DNA from: Hyphomicrobiales bacterium
Lineage (GTDB): Bacteria > Pseudomonadota > Alphaproteobacteria > Rhizobiales > Kaistiaceae
Reading direction: 5' to 3'
Length of the DNA stretch: 64,000 nt
Assembly: GCA_017305635.1 (NCBI GenBank)
Contig: JAFKKF010000016.1
Span: forward strand, 55,507 to 119,506
How positions within the stretch are numbered: the stretch's first letter is position 1; each line of letters starts with the position of its first letter. The notes under the pieces were generated by a model. It did no database searches and was not told the origin of the DNA. It was given only the letters and a program-made list of their open reading frames with translations. The translations under genes were made by a program, and so were the position numbers. This document shows positions 1-8,406 of this stretch, in pieces.

Positions 1-810
1 CGGATTGTCGGTGAGGAAGCTCGCACCGAACGAGCCGATGGAGATGCTGCCCGAAAGGTCGATGCCGAGCTGCTTGGCGATGTTGCGCTGGACCTCGGCG
101 ACGGTGACCTTGAGGTGGACCTGGTCCTCGCCGGCCACCGAGAGCATGTTGATGACCCTGTCGGCGCCGGTATTCTTGTTCTGGTCGCCGGAGCCGGTGG
201 TCGCGAGGAGGGTCAGCGAGCTGCCGCCCGCGGTCGGGGTGGTGAGGGCCTGGCCGTTATTGGCGGCGGAATCGACGAAGGCGGCGGCGAGCTGCACCGC
301 CTGCTTGGCGTCGGCGGCGTTGTCGACGGAGCCGGAGAGGACGACGTTGCCGTTCAGCACGTCGACCGCGATGTTGGACGTCGGCAGGAGGCGGTGGATG
401 AGGTTCTGCAGATCGATGCCGCCCTTCTCGACGGAGACGTCGAGGGTGACGATCTGGCGGCCGGCGCGGTCGAAGATGATGATGTTGGTCTGCCCGTCCT
501 TCAGGCCGGTAATGTAGATCTGCTGCGGCGTGCGGATGACCGCATTGGCGACGGCGGGATCCGAGACGAGGATGTCGCGGGCGTCGCGCGGCAGCGTGAT
601 CACCTTCGACTTGCCCGAGGCGAGCGGCAGTACCTGGTGGAAGCCGGCGGGCTCGGAGACCGTGACGGCACCCATGTCCGCGCTCGCCACCGAGCCGGTC
701 ATCAGCCCGGCATCGTCGGCAAGGGCGGACGAGGCACCCGCTGCGAACGTGACGACGGCGGAAGCCATCATCGCGCCGGCGAGCATTTTCCTCAGGCACG
801 GGTAACGCAT
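1..810 (-). CDS. cpaC: Tad pilus secretin CpaC/RcpA, N-terminal part (cut by window edge)
   Basis: The first 270 codons are present and the reading frame runs off the left edge, so the C-terminal secretin barrel is outside the window. The start has a signal peptide (roughly residues 1-32, ending near SSALA). It is followed by the pilus-assembly N-terminal domain (about 60-130, with the motif LPRDARDILVSDPAVANAV) and a BON-like segment (about 130-200, ISGSV-type NGNVVLSGSVDNAADAKQA). The family forms the outer-membrane channel through which the Flp pilus leaves the cell. The gene lies 43 bp downstream of cpaB on the same strand, the usual cpaA-B-C order. The identification rests on domain order, signal peptide and neighbours. 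Confidence 0.93.
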   Translation of the reverse strand, partial: MRYPCLRKMLAGAMMASAVVTFAAGASSALADDAGLMTGSVASADMGAVTVSEPAGFHQVLPLASGKSKVITLPRDARDILVSDPAVANAVIRTPQQIYITGLKDGQTNIIIFDRAGRQIVTLDVSVEKGGIDLQNLIHRLLPTSNIAVDVLNGNVVLSGSVDNAADAKQAVQLAAAFVDSAANNGQALTTPTAGGSSLTLLATTGSGDQNKNTGADRVINMLSVAGEDQVHLKVTVAEVQRNIAKQLGIDLSGSISIGSFGASFLTDNP

Positions 811-853
811 GTCTGTCGATCCCCTTCAGAGCGGGAGCCGGACGGCCCTCGCC

Positions 854-1681
854 TCAACGAATGCTGCTCTGTTCGCTCACGATGCCGTTGCGGACGACCT
901 TGACGATGCCGGTCTTCCGGTCCGACCCCGCAATGAGGTGGACGGCGTCCTGATCGGCGTCGGTAGGCTTCGACTGTGAATCGGCGATGCTGCGGAGGGC
1001 CAGCGTCAGCCGCTCGCTCATCTGCTGCGCCACGGTCAGGATCTCGGCCTGCTGGGGGCTGAGCTCGAGCGTGGCGGTCTGGCCAACCACGACCTTCTCG
1101 CCGTTCTTCTCCTCGATGGTCTGGTCGATGGCGAGAACGCGGACGTTGTTGAGGATCGTCTCTGTCCGGTAGGGCGGCGCGCCGCCATTGTCGCCGGAAC
1201 CGGTCTGGCGGGTCATGATGACGTCGACCCGGTCATTCGGCAGGATGAAGCCGCCGGCGCTGGTATCGGCCGCGATCTTGGTGGCGACGGCGCGCTTGCC
1301 GGCCGGCAGGATGGCCGACATGAAGCCAACATCGGAGCGGATGAGCTTGCCGGTGGTCAGCGGCTCGCCGGAATAGATGGTGGCGCGGGCCAGCGACCCG
1401 ATCACGCCCTTCATCGCTTCGGGATCATTGCGCTCCTCGATGAAGTTCGGCGAGGAAGCGGTGCGCGGCCAGTCGCGCCAGGAGACGTCGCTGTCGGACA
1501 GGCGGGTGCCCATCGGAATGTCGCGGCTGGCGACGAGGACCTTGGTCAAGGCGATGGACGGGGCATTGGCAATCGGCGCCGGCGCGGGTGCCGGGCCGGA
1601 ATTCAGGTTGAGCGCAAGGAACGCGGCGACCAGGCCGGCCACCAGCGCGACGCCAAGGATTGCTACGCGGGACAGTTTCAT
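854..1681 (-). CDS. cpaB: Flp pilus assembly protein CpaB/RcpC
   Basis: The 275-residue protein has one N-terminal membrane segment (MKLSRVAILGVALVAG onward). An SAF-type domain follows (about residues 45-110, motif VASRDIPMGTRLSDSDVSW), then an RcpC/CpaB C-terminal domain. CpaB is an inner-membrane or periplasmic component of the Tad secretion machine and works with the secretin encoded next to it. I chose the ATG at 1681 because GAGG lies nine bases upstream; an in-frame start at 1696 would add only five residues. cpaA lies about 210 bp upstream on the same strand. Confidence 0.93.
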   Translation of the reverse strand: MKLSRVAILGVALVAGLVAAFLALNLNSGPAPAPAPIANAPSIALTKVLVASRDIPMGTRLSDSDVSWRDWPRTASSPNFIEERNDPEAMKGVIGSLARATIYSGEPLTTGKLIRSDVGFMSAILPAGKRAVATKIAADTSAGGFILPNDRVDVIMTRQTGSGDNGGAPPYRTETILNNVRVLAIDQTIEEKNGEKVVVGQTATLELSPQQAEILTVAQQMSERLTLALRSIADSQSKPTDADQDAVHLIAGSDRKTGIVKVVRNGIVSEQSSIR

Positions 1682-1892
1682 GACGCGGTACCTCACAGGA
1701 CTCGGAAGAGGCCCAACCTCTTCCAGGAATGTCGCCTCGGAATCGTGTACTTATGGTTAACCGGCCGTAAGAATTCTTACCTAACGGACGGTTACCGCCC
1801 CCAGGCGGTTCGGGAGTCGCGCGCTTTCGGTGAATGGCGGCATGCGCCGCCCGCCACGCGACCGCGTGACCGGGCTCGAAGAAGCCCCGGTC

Positions 1893-2411
1893 TCAGCCGG
1901 TGACCACCTTCATCCAGATCGAGTCCGGATAGGTGAAGATGCCGGCGGCAGCGAGCGCGACCCCATATGGCACGCCGGCCTTCGCATCATGCAGCCGCAG
2001 GAGCCACGGCTGCCGGGTCACGAAGGCCGGCAGGACCGCCTGCCGGTATGAAAGAACGAGAAGCGTCAGCGCGCCGCCAAACACCGAGGCGGCGACGAGA
2101 TATTCGACGAGGGCCGTCCCCCAGCCGATCCAGAGTGCGACCGCGGCGCAGAACTTGGCGTCGCCGCCGCCGATCCAGCCGGCGGCGAACAGGCCGAAGG
2201 CAATGACCAGGACGAGCACCCCGGCCGCGGCATGCATGATGAAAGCCTGCCAGCCCATGCCGGTCGCCGGCGCGAGCGCGAGGAAGGCGACCACCAATGC
2301 GATCGCCACCTTGTTGGGGATGGTCATGGTGAGGAGATCGGAGATGGCCGCATAGGCCATGGCCAGCGGGAAGACCGCGACCAGAATCATGTTTATCACG
2401 GGGGCCAGCAC
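1893..2411 (-). CDS. cpaA: Prepilin peptidase CpaA/TadV (type IV aspartyl protease)
   Basis: This 172-residue polytopic membrane protein carries both catalytic aspartates expected of the A24 prepilin peptidase family: one in AISDLLTMTIPN near the N-terminus and one in the GxGD-type motif GGGDAKFCA. It processes the Flp pilin and TadE/TadG-type pseudopilins in the inner membrane. The length matches the short CpaA type, which lacks the methyltransferase domain. The start is a GTG at 2411 with GGGAG nine bases upstream; the next ATG (2390) has no such site. It heads the cpaA-B-C series on the minus strand. Confidence 0.92.
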   Translation of the reverse strand: MLAPVINMILVAVFPLAMAYAAISDLLTMTIPNKVAIALVVAFLALAPATGMGWQAFIMHAAAGVLVLVIAFGLFAAGWIGGGDAKFCAAVALWIGWGTALVEYLVAASVFGGALTLLVLSYRQAVLPAFVTRQPWLLRLHDAKAGVPYGVALAAAGIFTYPDSIWMKVVTG

Positions 2412-2674
2412 GGCCAGGATCTCCCAAGCGAACCCGCCTCGCTGAAGACTGGCGGGAAAGGATTAACGCCCCCTTAGTGCGGCACCCCGGTTCCGGCCCG
2501 GCTTGTCCGCCTTCGCGGCTCGAAGCCTGCGGCGTGCTGACGACCCGCTGCCTGACCTCGCCCGATGGCTCGGTCGGCTTCGCAGGCCGGTGCCGCCGAT
2601 GCGGGAGGGTGCCCCTATTGCTTTGCAGGCGGCCGGCCGGACGAATGCCCGTGCCGTGCCGCCTGCCAAACGCA
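2412..2674. other. Non-coding spacer between cpaA and flp; nothing recognised
   Basis: Both strands contain open frames here, but they have no recognisable domain, no convincing ribosome binding site, and overlap each other. I treat the stretch as the leader of cpaABC. It probably holds the cpaA promoter, but no convincing -35/-10 pair could be picked out by eye. Confidence 0.5.
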
Positions 2675-2717
2675 CCGGCGGAGAAGCTCCGCCGGATAGC
2701 CGCCCCGTCGCCGGGGC
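2675..2717 (-). terminator. Paired hairpins just downstream of the flp pilin gene
   Basis: Two perfect hairpins sit within 10 to 50 bp of the pilin stop. One is a 9-bp stem CCGGCGGAG/CTCCGCCGG at 2675-2695 with a 3-nt loop; the other is a 6-bp stem GCCCCG/CGGGGC at 2702-2717. Neither is followed by a clear U-run on the minus strand. They may act as a terminator, or as a 3' stabiliser that lets pilin message exceed the downstream cpa message. Confidence 0.5.
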
Positions 2718-2724
2718 AGCAGAA

Positions 2725-2892
2725 CTACGGCGCCATCTTCGAGGAGAGGCTCGTGAAGGTGGTGTTGAGGCTGGTGCCGAGCAGGCCGGCGCCGACAATG
2801 ATCGCAACGCCGATCAGCGACGCGATGAGGCCGTACTCGATGGCCGTGGCGCCCGACTCGTCCTTCACGAAACGATTGAAGAGGTTCTTCAT
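2725..2892 (-). CDS. flp: Flp family type IVb pilin
   Basis: The 55-residue product is a typical Flp/PilA pilin: a short basic leader (MKNLFNRFVKDESG), then the ATAIEYGLIASLIGVAII hydrophobic stretch with the conserved Glu-Tyr pair, then a brief tail. Cleavage by CpaA after the Gly of ESG/ATAIEY gives the mature subunit. The ATG at 2892 has GGAG upstream; a longer in-frame start at 3006 would add 38 residues unlike any pilin leader and is rejected. The gene is monocistronic, with hairpins after it, and is divergent from the gene at 3317. Confidence 0.96.
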   Translation of the reverse strand: MKNLFNRFVKDESGATAIEYGLIASLIGVAIIVGAGLLGTSLNTTFTSLSSKMAP

Positions 2893-3316
2893 GGTGGTGG
2901 CTCCTTCTTTGTCCACGATGCTGAAACAGTTTCGAACAGCGATGGCTCGGTCTTCCGCAGTGAGTTCTTGTATCGCGGCCCTAACCGAAGCCAACACTAC
3001 ATCCAAATTGCTGCAGCCTAGTTAACAGCGGAGCCAGTTATATGGGCTTGCAAATACTATCTATTAACCATCAATGCCAAGTAAACATCCCCATTTGGCT
3101 GAGAATTTTGCCTTTTCCGTTCTCGTGTCTGTTCGTTTTATATTCGTTTACCATCCACCGCAAGGCACTGCTTACCTTGCCGCGTGGTTCCCTTATTTCC
3201 CGGCCCGGATGCCGCGGCTCGGAAGGAACGAAACATCGGCCAGCCGCCGCTTAAGTCTTCATTCACCATTATTTGCCAAGGTTTCCGCCGCTTGCCGCGT
3301 TCTTGGGGGGTTCATT
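2893..3316. promoter_or_regulatory. Divergent control region between flp and the 3317 gene
   Basis: This 424-bp stretch is clearly more AT-rich than the surrounding genes, especially 3010-3290, and carries no credible gene. It must hold promoters for the pilin (leftward) and for the gene at 3317 (rightward). TTAAGTCTTCATTCA near 3252 resembles the CtrA pattern TTAA-N7-TTAA with one mismatch. That would fit the cell-cycle control known for pilA in Caulobacter, but a match this short is weak evidence. Confidence 0.45.
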
Positions 3317-3817
3317 ATGGACCGGGTATCGATGCCGTCCTGCCTGCTGCGCCTTGCGGGTACCGCGCTTGCCGGTGCGCTTGCCGTGACCGGCGCCCTC
3401 GCGGCACCCGGCATGGGCGCGCCGATCGAGGTCCTCGTCGACCATGCCAAGGTGATGCATATCGCCCGGCCGGCCGACATCGTGATCATCGGCAACCCGG
3501 GCATAGCCGACGCCACCATCCAGGATTCCCAGACCCTGATCATCACGGGCCACAGCTACGGCACCACGAACCTGATCGTGCTCGATGCCCAGGGCCAGGC
3601 GATCGCCGAGGAGGTGGTCAGCGTGCAGCCGAACGACGACGACGTCGTCACCCTCTATAAGGTGGACAAGGACGGGACGTCGCGCGAGAGCTTTGCCTGC
3701 AACCCCGCCTGCGCGCCGACCCTCTCGATCGGTGACGCCAGCGACTGGTTCAGCAGCGTCCAGAGCCAGATCCAGGCGCGCGGCGACATCTCCAAGCCGG
3801 CCGCCCCGGCCAAGTAG
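3317..3817 (+). CDS. Secreted pilus-assembly N-terminal-domain protein (no secretin domain)
   Basis: The 166-residue product has a signal peptide (about 1-33, ending ALAAPG). A single pilus-assembly N-terminal domain follows (about 38-110), with the same kind of sequence as in CpaC: VMHIARPADIVIIGNPGIAD and ITGHSYGTTNLIVLD. A tail carries two cysteines (CNPAC) and a low-complexity end (KPAAPAK). It is therefore a stand-alone copy of the domain that precedes the secretin in CpaC. It lies between the pilin and the TadE-like genes, so a periplasmic role in Tad assembly is likely, but its exact function is not known to me. The ATG at 3317 places the signal peptide at the N-terminus. Confidence 0.8.
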   Translation: MDRVSMPSCLLRLAGTALAGALAVTGALAAPGMGAPIEVLVDHAKVMHIARPADIVIIGNPGIADATIQDSQTLIITGHSYGTTNLIVLDAQGQAIAEEVVSVQPNDDDVVTLYKVDKDGTSRESFACNPACAPTLSIGDASDWFSSVQSQIQARGDISKPAAPAK

Positions 3818-3952
3818 ACCGGTTAACCAAGCGCAAAAAGAGACCGTCGTTTTTTCCGTACCGGCCGCAACGCTTCCTAAATTCCCGGCTGTTAAGACCT
3901 TCGTAGGAACGACGGAGGAAGTGCCGGCGGATTGTTGCCGGCCACACCGGAT

Positions 3953-4522
3953 ATGACCTTGCCCGCTGCCCTCGGCCCCGCCTCGCGCTGGAAGCGCCTG
4001 ACGCGCAGCGTCCGGCGTTTCGGCCGCGAGGAGAATGCGGCGACCGCGGTCGAGTTCGGCCTGATCGCGCTGCCCTTCATCGGCCTCCTCATGGCGATCA
4101 TCGAGACGGCCCTGCTCTTTCTGGCGGGACAGAACCTCGAATCGGCGGTCGACATTACCGCCCGCCTCATCCGCACCGGGCAGGCGCAAGACCAGGGCCT
4201 GACCGGCGACACGTTCAAGGCGCAGGTCTGCTCCGAGGCGATCGTCCTGCCCAGTTGCACCGACTCGCTGCACATCGACGTACGCACCTATACGAGCTTC
4301 ACCTCGATGACCATCACCGACCCGGTCGATGCGAACGGCAACGTCGATTATTCGAGCTTCGTCTACAATGCCGGCCATGGCGGCGACATCGTGATGGTGC
4401 GCGCCTATTACGAATGGCCGACCTTCTCGCGGATGCTCGGGCTGAACTTCAGCAACCTCACCAACGGCAACCATCTGCTCGCAGCGGTCGCCGCGTTCAA
4501 GAACGAGCCCTTCGCGTGGTGA
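3953..4522 (+). CDS. TadE-like minor pilin / pilus assembly protein
   Basis: The 189-residue product has a basic N-terminus, then the TadE signature EENAATAVEFGLIALPFIGL with the conserved Glu in the hydrophobic segment (about 25-50), and a periplasmic C-terminal domain. TadE-type pseudopilins are processed by the TadV/CpaA peptidase and are needed for Flp pilus assembly. ATG 3953 has no clear ribosome site; an in-frame TTG at 3932 has GGAGGAA eleven bases upstream and would add seven residues, so the true start is uncertain. The stop overlaps the next start (ATGA-type junction), indicating translational coupling. Confidence 0.85.
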   Translation: MTLPAALGPASRWKRLTRSVRRFGREENAATAVEFGLIALPFIGLLMAIIETALLFLAGQNLESAVDITARLIRTGQAQDQGLTGDTFKAQVCSEAIVLPSCTDSLHIDVRTYTSFTSMTITDPVDANGNVDYSSFVYNAGHGGDIVMVRAYYEWPTFSRMLGLNFSNLTNGNHLLAAVAAFKNEPFAW

Positions 4523-5076
4523 TGCGCATTGCCCTTCTCGCGGCCATGATCCGGCGGCTGCGGCGCCAGGAGGAAGGCGTCTCGGCGGTCGAGTTCGCGC
4601 TCCTCCTGCCGGTCATGCTCATCCTGTTCTTCGGCTGCGTCGAGGTCGGCGACGCGCTCACGATCGACCGCAAGGTCACCCACGTGGCGAGCACGCTCGC
4701 CGACCTGGTCACGCAGTCGAAGTCGGTGACCTCGACCGACGTCAGCAACATCTTCGGCGCTGCCGCCTCGATCCTGTCGCCCTATTCGTCGGCGACGCTG
4801 AAGATGAAGGTCAGCGGCGTCACGGTCGATTCCAAGGGCAATGCGACGGTGACCTGGAGCAAGGCGAGCAACGACACCGCGCTGACCAAGGGCACCCCGC
4901 TCACCATGCCGGCGGCGATGATGACGCCGAGCACCTTCACGGTGGTCGCCGAAGTCCACTTTCCCTACAGGCCGACGGTCGGCTATGTCATGACCGGATC
5001 GTTCGACCTGCACTCGACCTTCTACCTGCGGCCGCGCGCGAGCGACAAGGTCTGCCTGGACGCTTCGACCTGCTGA
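4522..5076 (+). CDS. TadE/TadG-like minor pilin
   Basis: This 184-residue product is a second pseudopilin with the same plan: a short basic start, the segment EEGVSAVEFALLLPVMLILF with the conserved Glu, and a periplasmic domain with two cysteines at the C-terminus (CLDASTC). It overlaps the preceding gene, so the two are made together and probably form a minor-pilin pair. A GTG three bases upstream (4519) is an alternative start. It ends 10 bp from the convergent galM gene. Confidence 0.85.
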   Translation: MRIALLAAMIRRLRRQEEGVSAVEFALLLPVMLILFFGCVEVGDALTIDRKVTHVASTLADLVTQSKSVTSTDVSNIFGAAASILSPYSSATLKMKVSGVTVDSKGNATVTWSKASNDTALTKGTPLTMPAAMMTPSTFTVVAEVHFPYRPTVGYVMTGSFDLHSTFYLRPRASDKVCLDASTC

Positions 5077-5086
5077 CGCGCCGCGT

Positions 5087-6103
5087 TCAGGTGCGCGAGA
5101 AGGCAAAGACCGTGTTCTGGCGATACGTTTCGCCCGGGCGGAGCACCGGCGTCGGGAAGCCGGGATGGTTGGCGCCGTCCGGGAAGACCTGCGGCTCGAA
5201 GCAGCATCCACCATTGGCCCGGTAGGTCCGCCCGCCGAGGCCGGGCACGGCCACCTTCAGCGAGACGCCGTCGTAGAACTGGACGCCCGGCTCGGTCGAG
5301 GCGACGTCCAGCACCATGCCGTTGTGGGGCGCGCGCAACCGGGCGAGGCGGCGCGGCAAGTCGGCGCGCTCGCGGCCGGCGGCGAAGTTGATGTCATAGA
5401 CGAAGCGCCTGCCCTCGACATCGCGGCCGATCGGCGCCTCCATCCGCAGGTCATAGGGCGTGCCGTCGACAGGGGCGATCTCGCCCGTCGGGATCAGGTT
5501 GGCATCGGTCGGCGTGTAGTGGTCGGCGAAGACCTGGACGTGATGGCCGAGGATGTCGGGAGAATCGTCGAGGTTGAAATAGGTGTGCTGCGCGAGGTTC
5601 ACGATGGTCGGCGCGTCGGTGGTGGCGCTCGCCTCCATGCGGAGGAGCCCGGGCGGCTCGATCGTGTACTTCACCTCCGCCGCCAGGTTGCCGGGATAGC
5701 CCTCCTCGCCGTCGGCGGCGCTGATCCTCAGCGTGACGCTCCGCTCGTCGGCAGCCGCCAGCTGCCAGGCGCGCTTGCCGAAGCCGTTGAAGCCGCCATG
5801 GAGATGGGCGTTCCTCGCCGTCTCGTTGACCGAGAGTTGGTAGACCTTGCCATCGAGCGGCAGGTGGCCGCCGGCCGTGCGGTTGGCGCAGCGCCCGGCC
5901 ACCGCCCCGAAATGCGGCGAATGGTGGATATAGGAATCAAGGTCGTCGAAGCCGAGAACGAGCGGATGGTCGATGCCCGCCCAGCGCAGGTCGCGGATGA
6001 CCGCGCCGATGGTGATGATCCTGGCACTGAGGTTGCCGGCCGCGATCTCGACCTCCTGGACCTCGGTACCGTCGGGCATCCGCCCGAACACGCGTGCTGA
6101 CAT
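5087..6103 (-). CDS. galM: Aldose 1-epimerase (galactose mutarotase)
   Basis: This is a 338-residue cytosolic enzyme of the GalM family, which interconverts alpha and beta anomers of aldoses. Recognisable motifs are GAVAGRCANRTAGG (substrate-binding region), NLAQHTYFNL with the catalytic-site histidine, and PGVQFYDG near the C-terminus with the region of the catalytic Glu. The ATG at 6103 has GGGAG eight bases upstream and is preferred over a TTG five codons earlier. It follows the phosphohexomutase gene on the same strand with a gap of about 50 bp, so a sugar-metabolism operon is likely. Confidence 0.93.
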   Translation of the reverse strand: MSARVFGRMPDGTEVQEVEIAAGNLSARIITIGAVIRDLRWAGIDHPLVLGFDDLDSYIHHSPHFGAVAGRCANRTAGGHLPLDGKVYQLSVNETARNAHLHGGFNGFGKRAWQLAAADERSVTLRISAADGEEGYPGNLAAEVKYTIEPPGLLRMEASATTDAPTIVNLAQHTYFNLDDSPDILGHHVQVFADHYTPTDANLIPTGEIAPVDGTPYDLRMEAPIGRDVEGRRFVYDINFAAGRERADLPRRLARLRAPHNGMVLDVASTEPGVQFYDGVSLKVAVPGLGGRTYRANGGCCFEPQVFPDGANHPGFPTPVLRPGETYRQNTVFAFSRT

Positions 6104-6150
6104 CGGCGTCTCTCCCAACCCGGGCGCTGGTCGTGAAAAAGAGGGCGGCT

Positions 6151-7671
6151 TCAGATCGTCTGGTTGTAGGTGCCGACTTCCTTGTTCTCGCGGAGCACGG
6201 CGTCGACCGCTGCGAACATCTCCTTCAGCCGCGCCTCGGAGACCGGACTCTCGATGACCACGACCAGCTCCGGCTTGTTGGACGAGGCGCGCACCAGGCC
6301 CCAGGTGCCGTCATCCGTGACGACGCGCACGCCGTTGACCGTGACGAGGTCGACGATCGCATGGCCGCCGACCTTCTCGCCCTTCTTCTTCATCTCCTCG
6401 AAGCGCGCCTTCACCTTGTCGGCTATGCCGTATTTCACTTCGTCGGCGCAATGGGCGGACATGGTCGGCGAGCCCCAGGTCTTGGGCAGCGCGTTCTTCA
6501 GGTCCGCCATCGTCTTCCCGGGATTGCGGTCGAGCATGTCGAGGATGGCGATGGCCGAGACGATGCCGTCGTCATAGCCGCGCCCGATCGGCTTGTTGAA
6601 GAAATAGTGGCCCGACTTCTCGAAGCCGGCGATGGCCTGGAGCTCGTTGACGCGCCGCTTGATGTAGGAATGGCCCGTCTTCCAGTAATCCGTCTTCGCA
6701 CCGTTCTGCTTGAGGATCGGGTCGATGGCGTAGATGCCGGTCGACTTGACGTCGACGACGAAGGTCGAGTTCGGATGCAGCGCCGAGATGTCGCGAGCGA
6801 GCATGACACCGACCTTGTCGGCGAAGATCTCGTCGCCGGTATTGTCGATGACGCCGCAGCGGTCGCCATCGCCGTCGAAGCCGAGGCCGACCTCGGCCTT
6901 CTCGGCGAGCACGCGCTTGGACATGGCGTGCAGCATCTCGAGGTCTTCGGGGTTCGGATTGTAGTGCGGGAAGGTGTAGTCGAGGTTGGTGTCCATGGGG
7001 ATCACCTCGGCCCCGAGCGCCTCCAGGACGCGCGGGGCGAAGGCGCCGGCAGTGCCATTGCCGCAGGCCGCGACGACGCGGATCTTCCGCTTCAGCTTCG
7101 GCCGGTTGGTGAGATCGGCAATGTAGCGGTCGCCGAAATTCTCCTCGAAGACATATTCGCCGCCGCCCTTCAGGTCGAAGGCGGCGCCGAGAACGATCTC
7201 CTTCAGCCGGCCGATCTCCTCCGGCCCGAAGGTCACCGGGCGGCGCGATCCCATCTTCACGCCGGTCCAGCCGTTCTCGTTGTGCGAGGCGGTGACCATG
7301 GCGACCGCCGGCACGTCGAGGGCGAACTGGGCGAAATAGGACATCGGCGTGATCGCCATGCCGATATCGTGGACCCTGCAGCCGGAGGCGAGGAGCCCGG
7401 TGATCAGCGCGGTCTTGATCGAGGAGGAATAGGCGCGGAAATCGTGGCCGGTGACCACCTCGCGCTTGACGCCGAACTCGCCGAGGAGCGTGCCGATGCC
7501 CATGCCCAGCGCCGTCACGCCCATCAGGTTCAACTCCGGCGCGGTCTTGGCGCCGGGGACGCCGAACCACCAGCGGGCGTCATATTCGCGGAAGCCGGTC
7601 GCCTTGATCAGCGGCCAGTTCTCGAATTCGAGCGTATTCGGGCGAAGGTCAGACCGGGGCTTCGGAAACAT
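6151..7671 (-). CDS. Phosphomannomutase/phosphoglucomutase
   Basis: This 506-residue member of the alpha-D-phosphohexomutase family catalyses 1,6 phosphate transfer on hexose phosphates for polysaccharide or glycogen precursors. All expected elements are present: the phosphoserine loop TASHNENGWTGVKMG, the Mg-binding loop GFDGDGDRCG, a sugar-binding loop (EKSGHYFF) and the phosphate-binding end (VRASSNKPELVV). The start MFPKPRSDLRPNT is the form I associate with rhizobial homologues and has GGGAG upstream; an extension to 7695 adds eight residues without family support. The enzyme could use mannose, glucose or both; sequence inspection does not decide. Confidence 0.92.
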   Translation of the reverse strand: MFPKPRSDLRPNTLEFENWPLIKATGFREYDARWWFGVPGAKTAPELNLMGVTALGMGIGTLLGEFGVKREVVTGHDFRAYSSSIKTALITGLLASGCRVHDIGMAITPMSYFAQFALDVPAVAMVTASHNENGWTGVKMGSRRPVTFGPEEIGRLKEIVLGAAFDLKGGGEYVFEENFGDRYIADLTNRPKLKRKIRVVAACGNGTAGAFAPRVLEALGAEVIPMDTNLDYTFPHYNPNPEDLEMLHAMSKRVLAEKAEVGLGFDGDGDRCGVIDNTGDEIFADKVGVMLARDISALHPNSTFVVDVKSTGIYAIDPILKQNGAKTDYWKTGHSYIKRRVNELQAIAGFEKSGHYFFNKPIGRGYDDGIVSAIAILDMLDRNPGKTMADLKNALPKTWGSPTMSAHCADEVKYGIADKVKARFEEMKKKGEKVGGHAIVDLVTVNGVRVVTDDGTWGLVRASSNKPELVVVIESPVSEARLKEMFAAVDAVLRENKEVGTYNQTI

Positions 7672-7730
7672 GCGCGGCTCCCTGTTGGTGCCCAATTGAA
7701 TAGCAGAGGGTCGCGAAGCGAGATAGCGGC

Positions 7731-8261
7731 CTACTGGACGAGGACCAGCTGGCCGCCGCCGACCTCGAACTTGCTGAGCCGCTTGAGAAAGGTCATGCCG
7801 AGGAGATCGACCGACAGGCCGTCGCCGGAAAAGACGACCGCGGGCACGCCGCGCACGACCACGTCGCCGATGCGGATTTCGTCGAGCATGACCGGCGCGG
7901 CCTTGGTCACGCCGTTGGCGGTCGACATCTGCAGCGTGTATTCGCTCGCGGCCGGATGCAGCCCGAGGCGGCGCGCGCTTGCCGGGGTCAGCGCGACGAC
8001 GCTCGCGCCGGTATCGACGAGCATGTCGAGGCTGCGGCCATTGACCACGGCCTCGGCGGCAAAATGGCCGAGCCGATCGGCTCGAAGCGCGGCCTGGCGC
8101 GCGTAGCCGGGCGACGGCTCCGCGGCGGATGCCGGCGGCATGGCCGGGGCGCCGGCATCGGAGGTGCCGGCCGCCAAAGCAAGAAGCTGGGGCAGGAATT
8201 TCGGTGCCGAGACGGCGAGCGCCGCGACGACGCCGAAGACGACGAGAAGTCGACCGAGCAT
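7731..8261 (-). CDS. Membrane-anchored retropepsin-like aspartic protease (TIGR02281 type)
   Basis: The 176-residue product has one N-terminal membrane or signal segment, an Ala/Pro-rich linker, and a single retropepsin-type domain. That domain holds the catalytic motif MLVDTGASVVALT (about residues 80-95) and a second conserved block (VLVGMTFLKRLS-type, LLGMTFLKRLSKFEV) at the end. One domain carries one Asp-Thr-Gly, so the active enzyme must be a dimer. Proteins like this are widespread in alphaproteobacteria, but their substrate is generally unknown. It is transcribed in the same direction as the mutase downstream. Confidence 0.85.
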   Translation of the reverse strand: MLGRLLVVFGVVAALAVSAPKFLPQLLALAAGTSDAGAPAMPPASAAEPSPGYARQAALRADRLGHFAAEAVVNGRSLDMLVDTGASVVALTPASARRLGLHPAASEYTLQMSTANGVTKAAPVMLDEIRIGDVVVRGVPAVVFSGDGLSVDLLGMTFLKRLSKFEVGGGQLVLVQ

Positions 8262-8406
8262 GGGAGGATCGGAGCCCAGGGCGTCATGTTGACGCCGGCG
8301 AGGATGCCGCGGGCAAGGCTAAGAACTGGCAAAGACCGGAACGCAAACGGCGCGCCGGAGCGCGCCGTTTCGGCATGTCGCAAACAGGAAGTTAACGAGG
8401 GCCCGG

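Noticed and set aside
2463..3025. Overlapping frames on both strands around the flp pilin
   Set aside because: They lack start signals and domains; only the 55-residue pilin in this stretch is credible.
3252..3266. CtrA-like site TTAAGTCTTCATTCA in the pilin control region
   Set aside because: One mismatch from TTAA-N7-TTAA is too weak alone in an AT-rich stretch, so it is noted in the region feature but not called as a site.
6094..8106. Long open frame on the + strand (670 codons) opposite the phosphohexomutase gene
   Set aside because: It is antisense to a gene with clear catalytic motifs and runs on into the protease gene. High-GC codon bias opens such shadow frames; its product has no recognisable domain and is full of Arg/Asp/His repeats.
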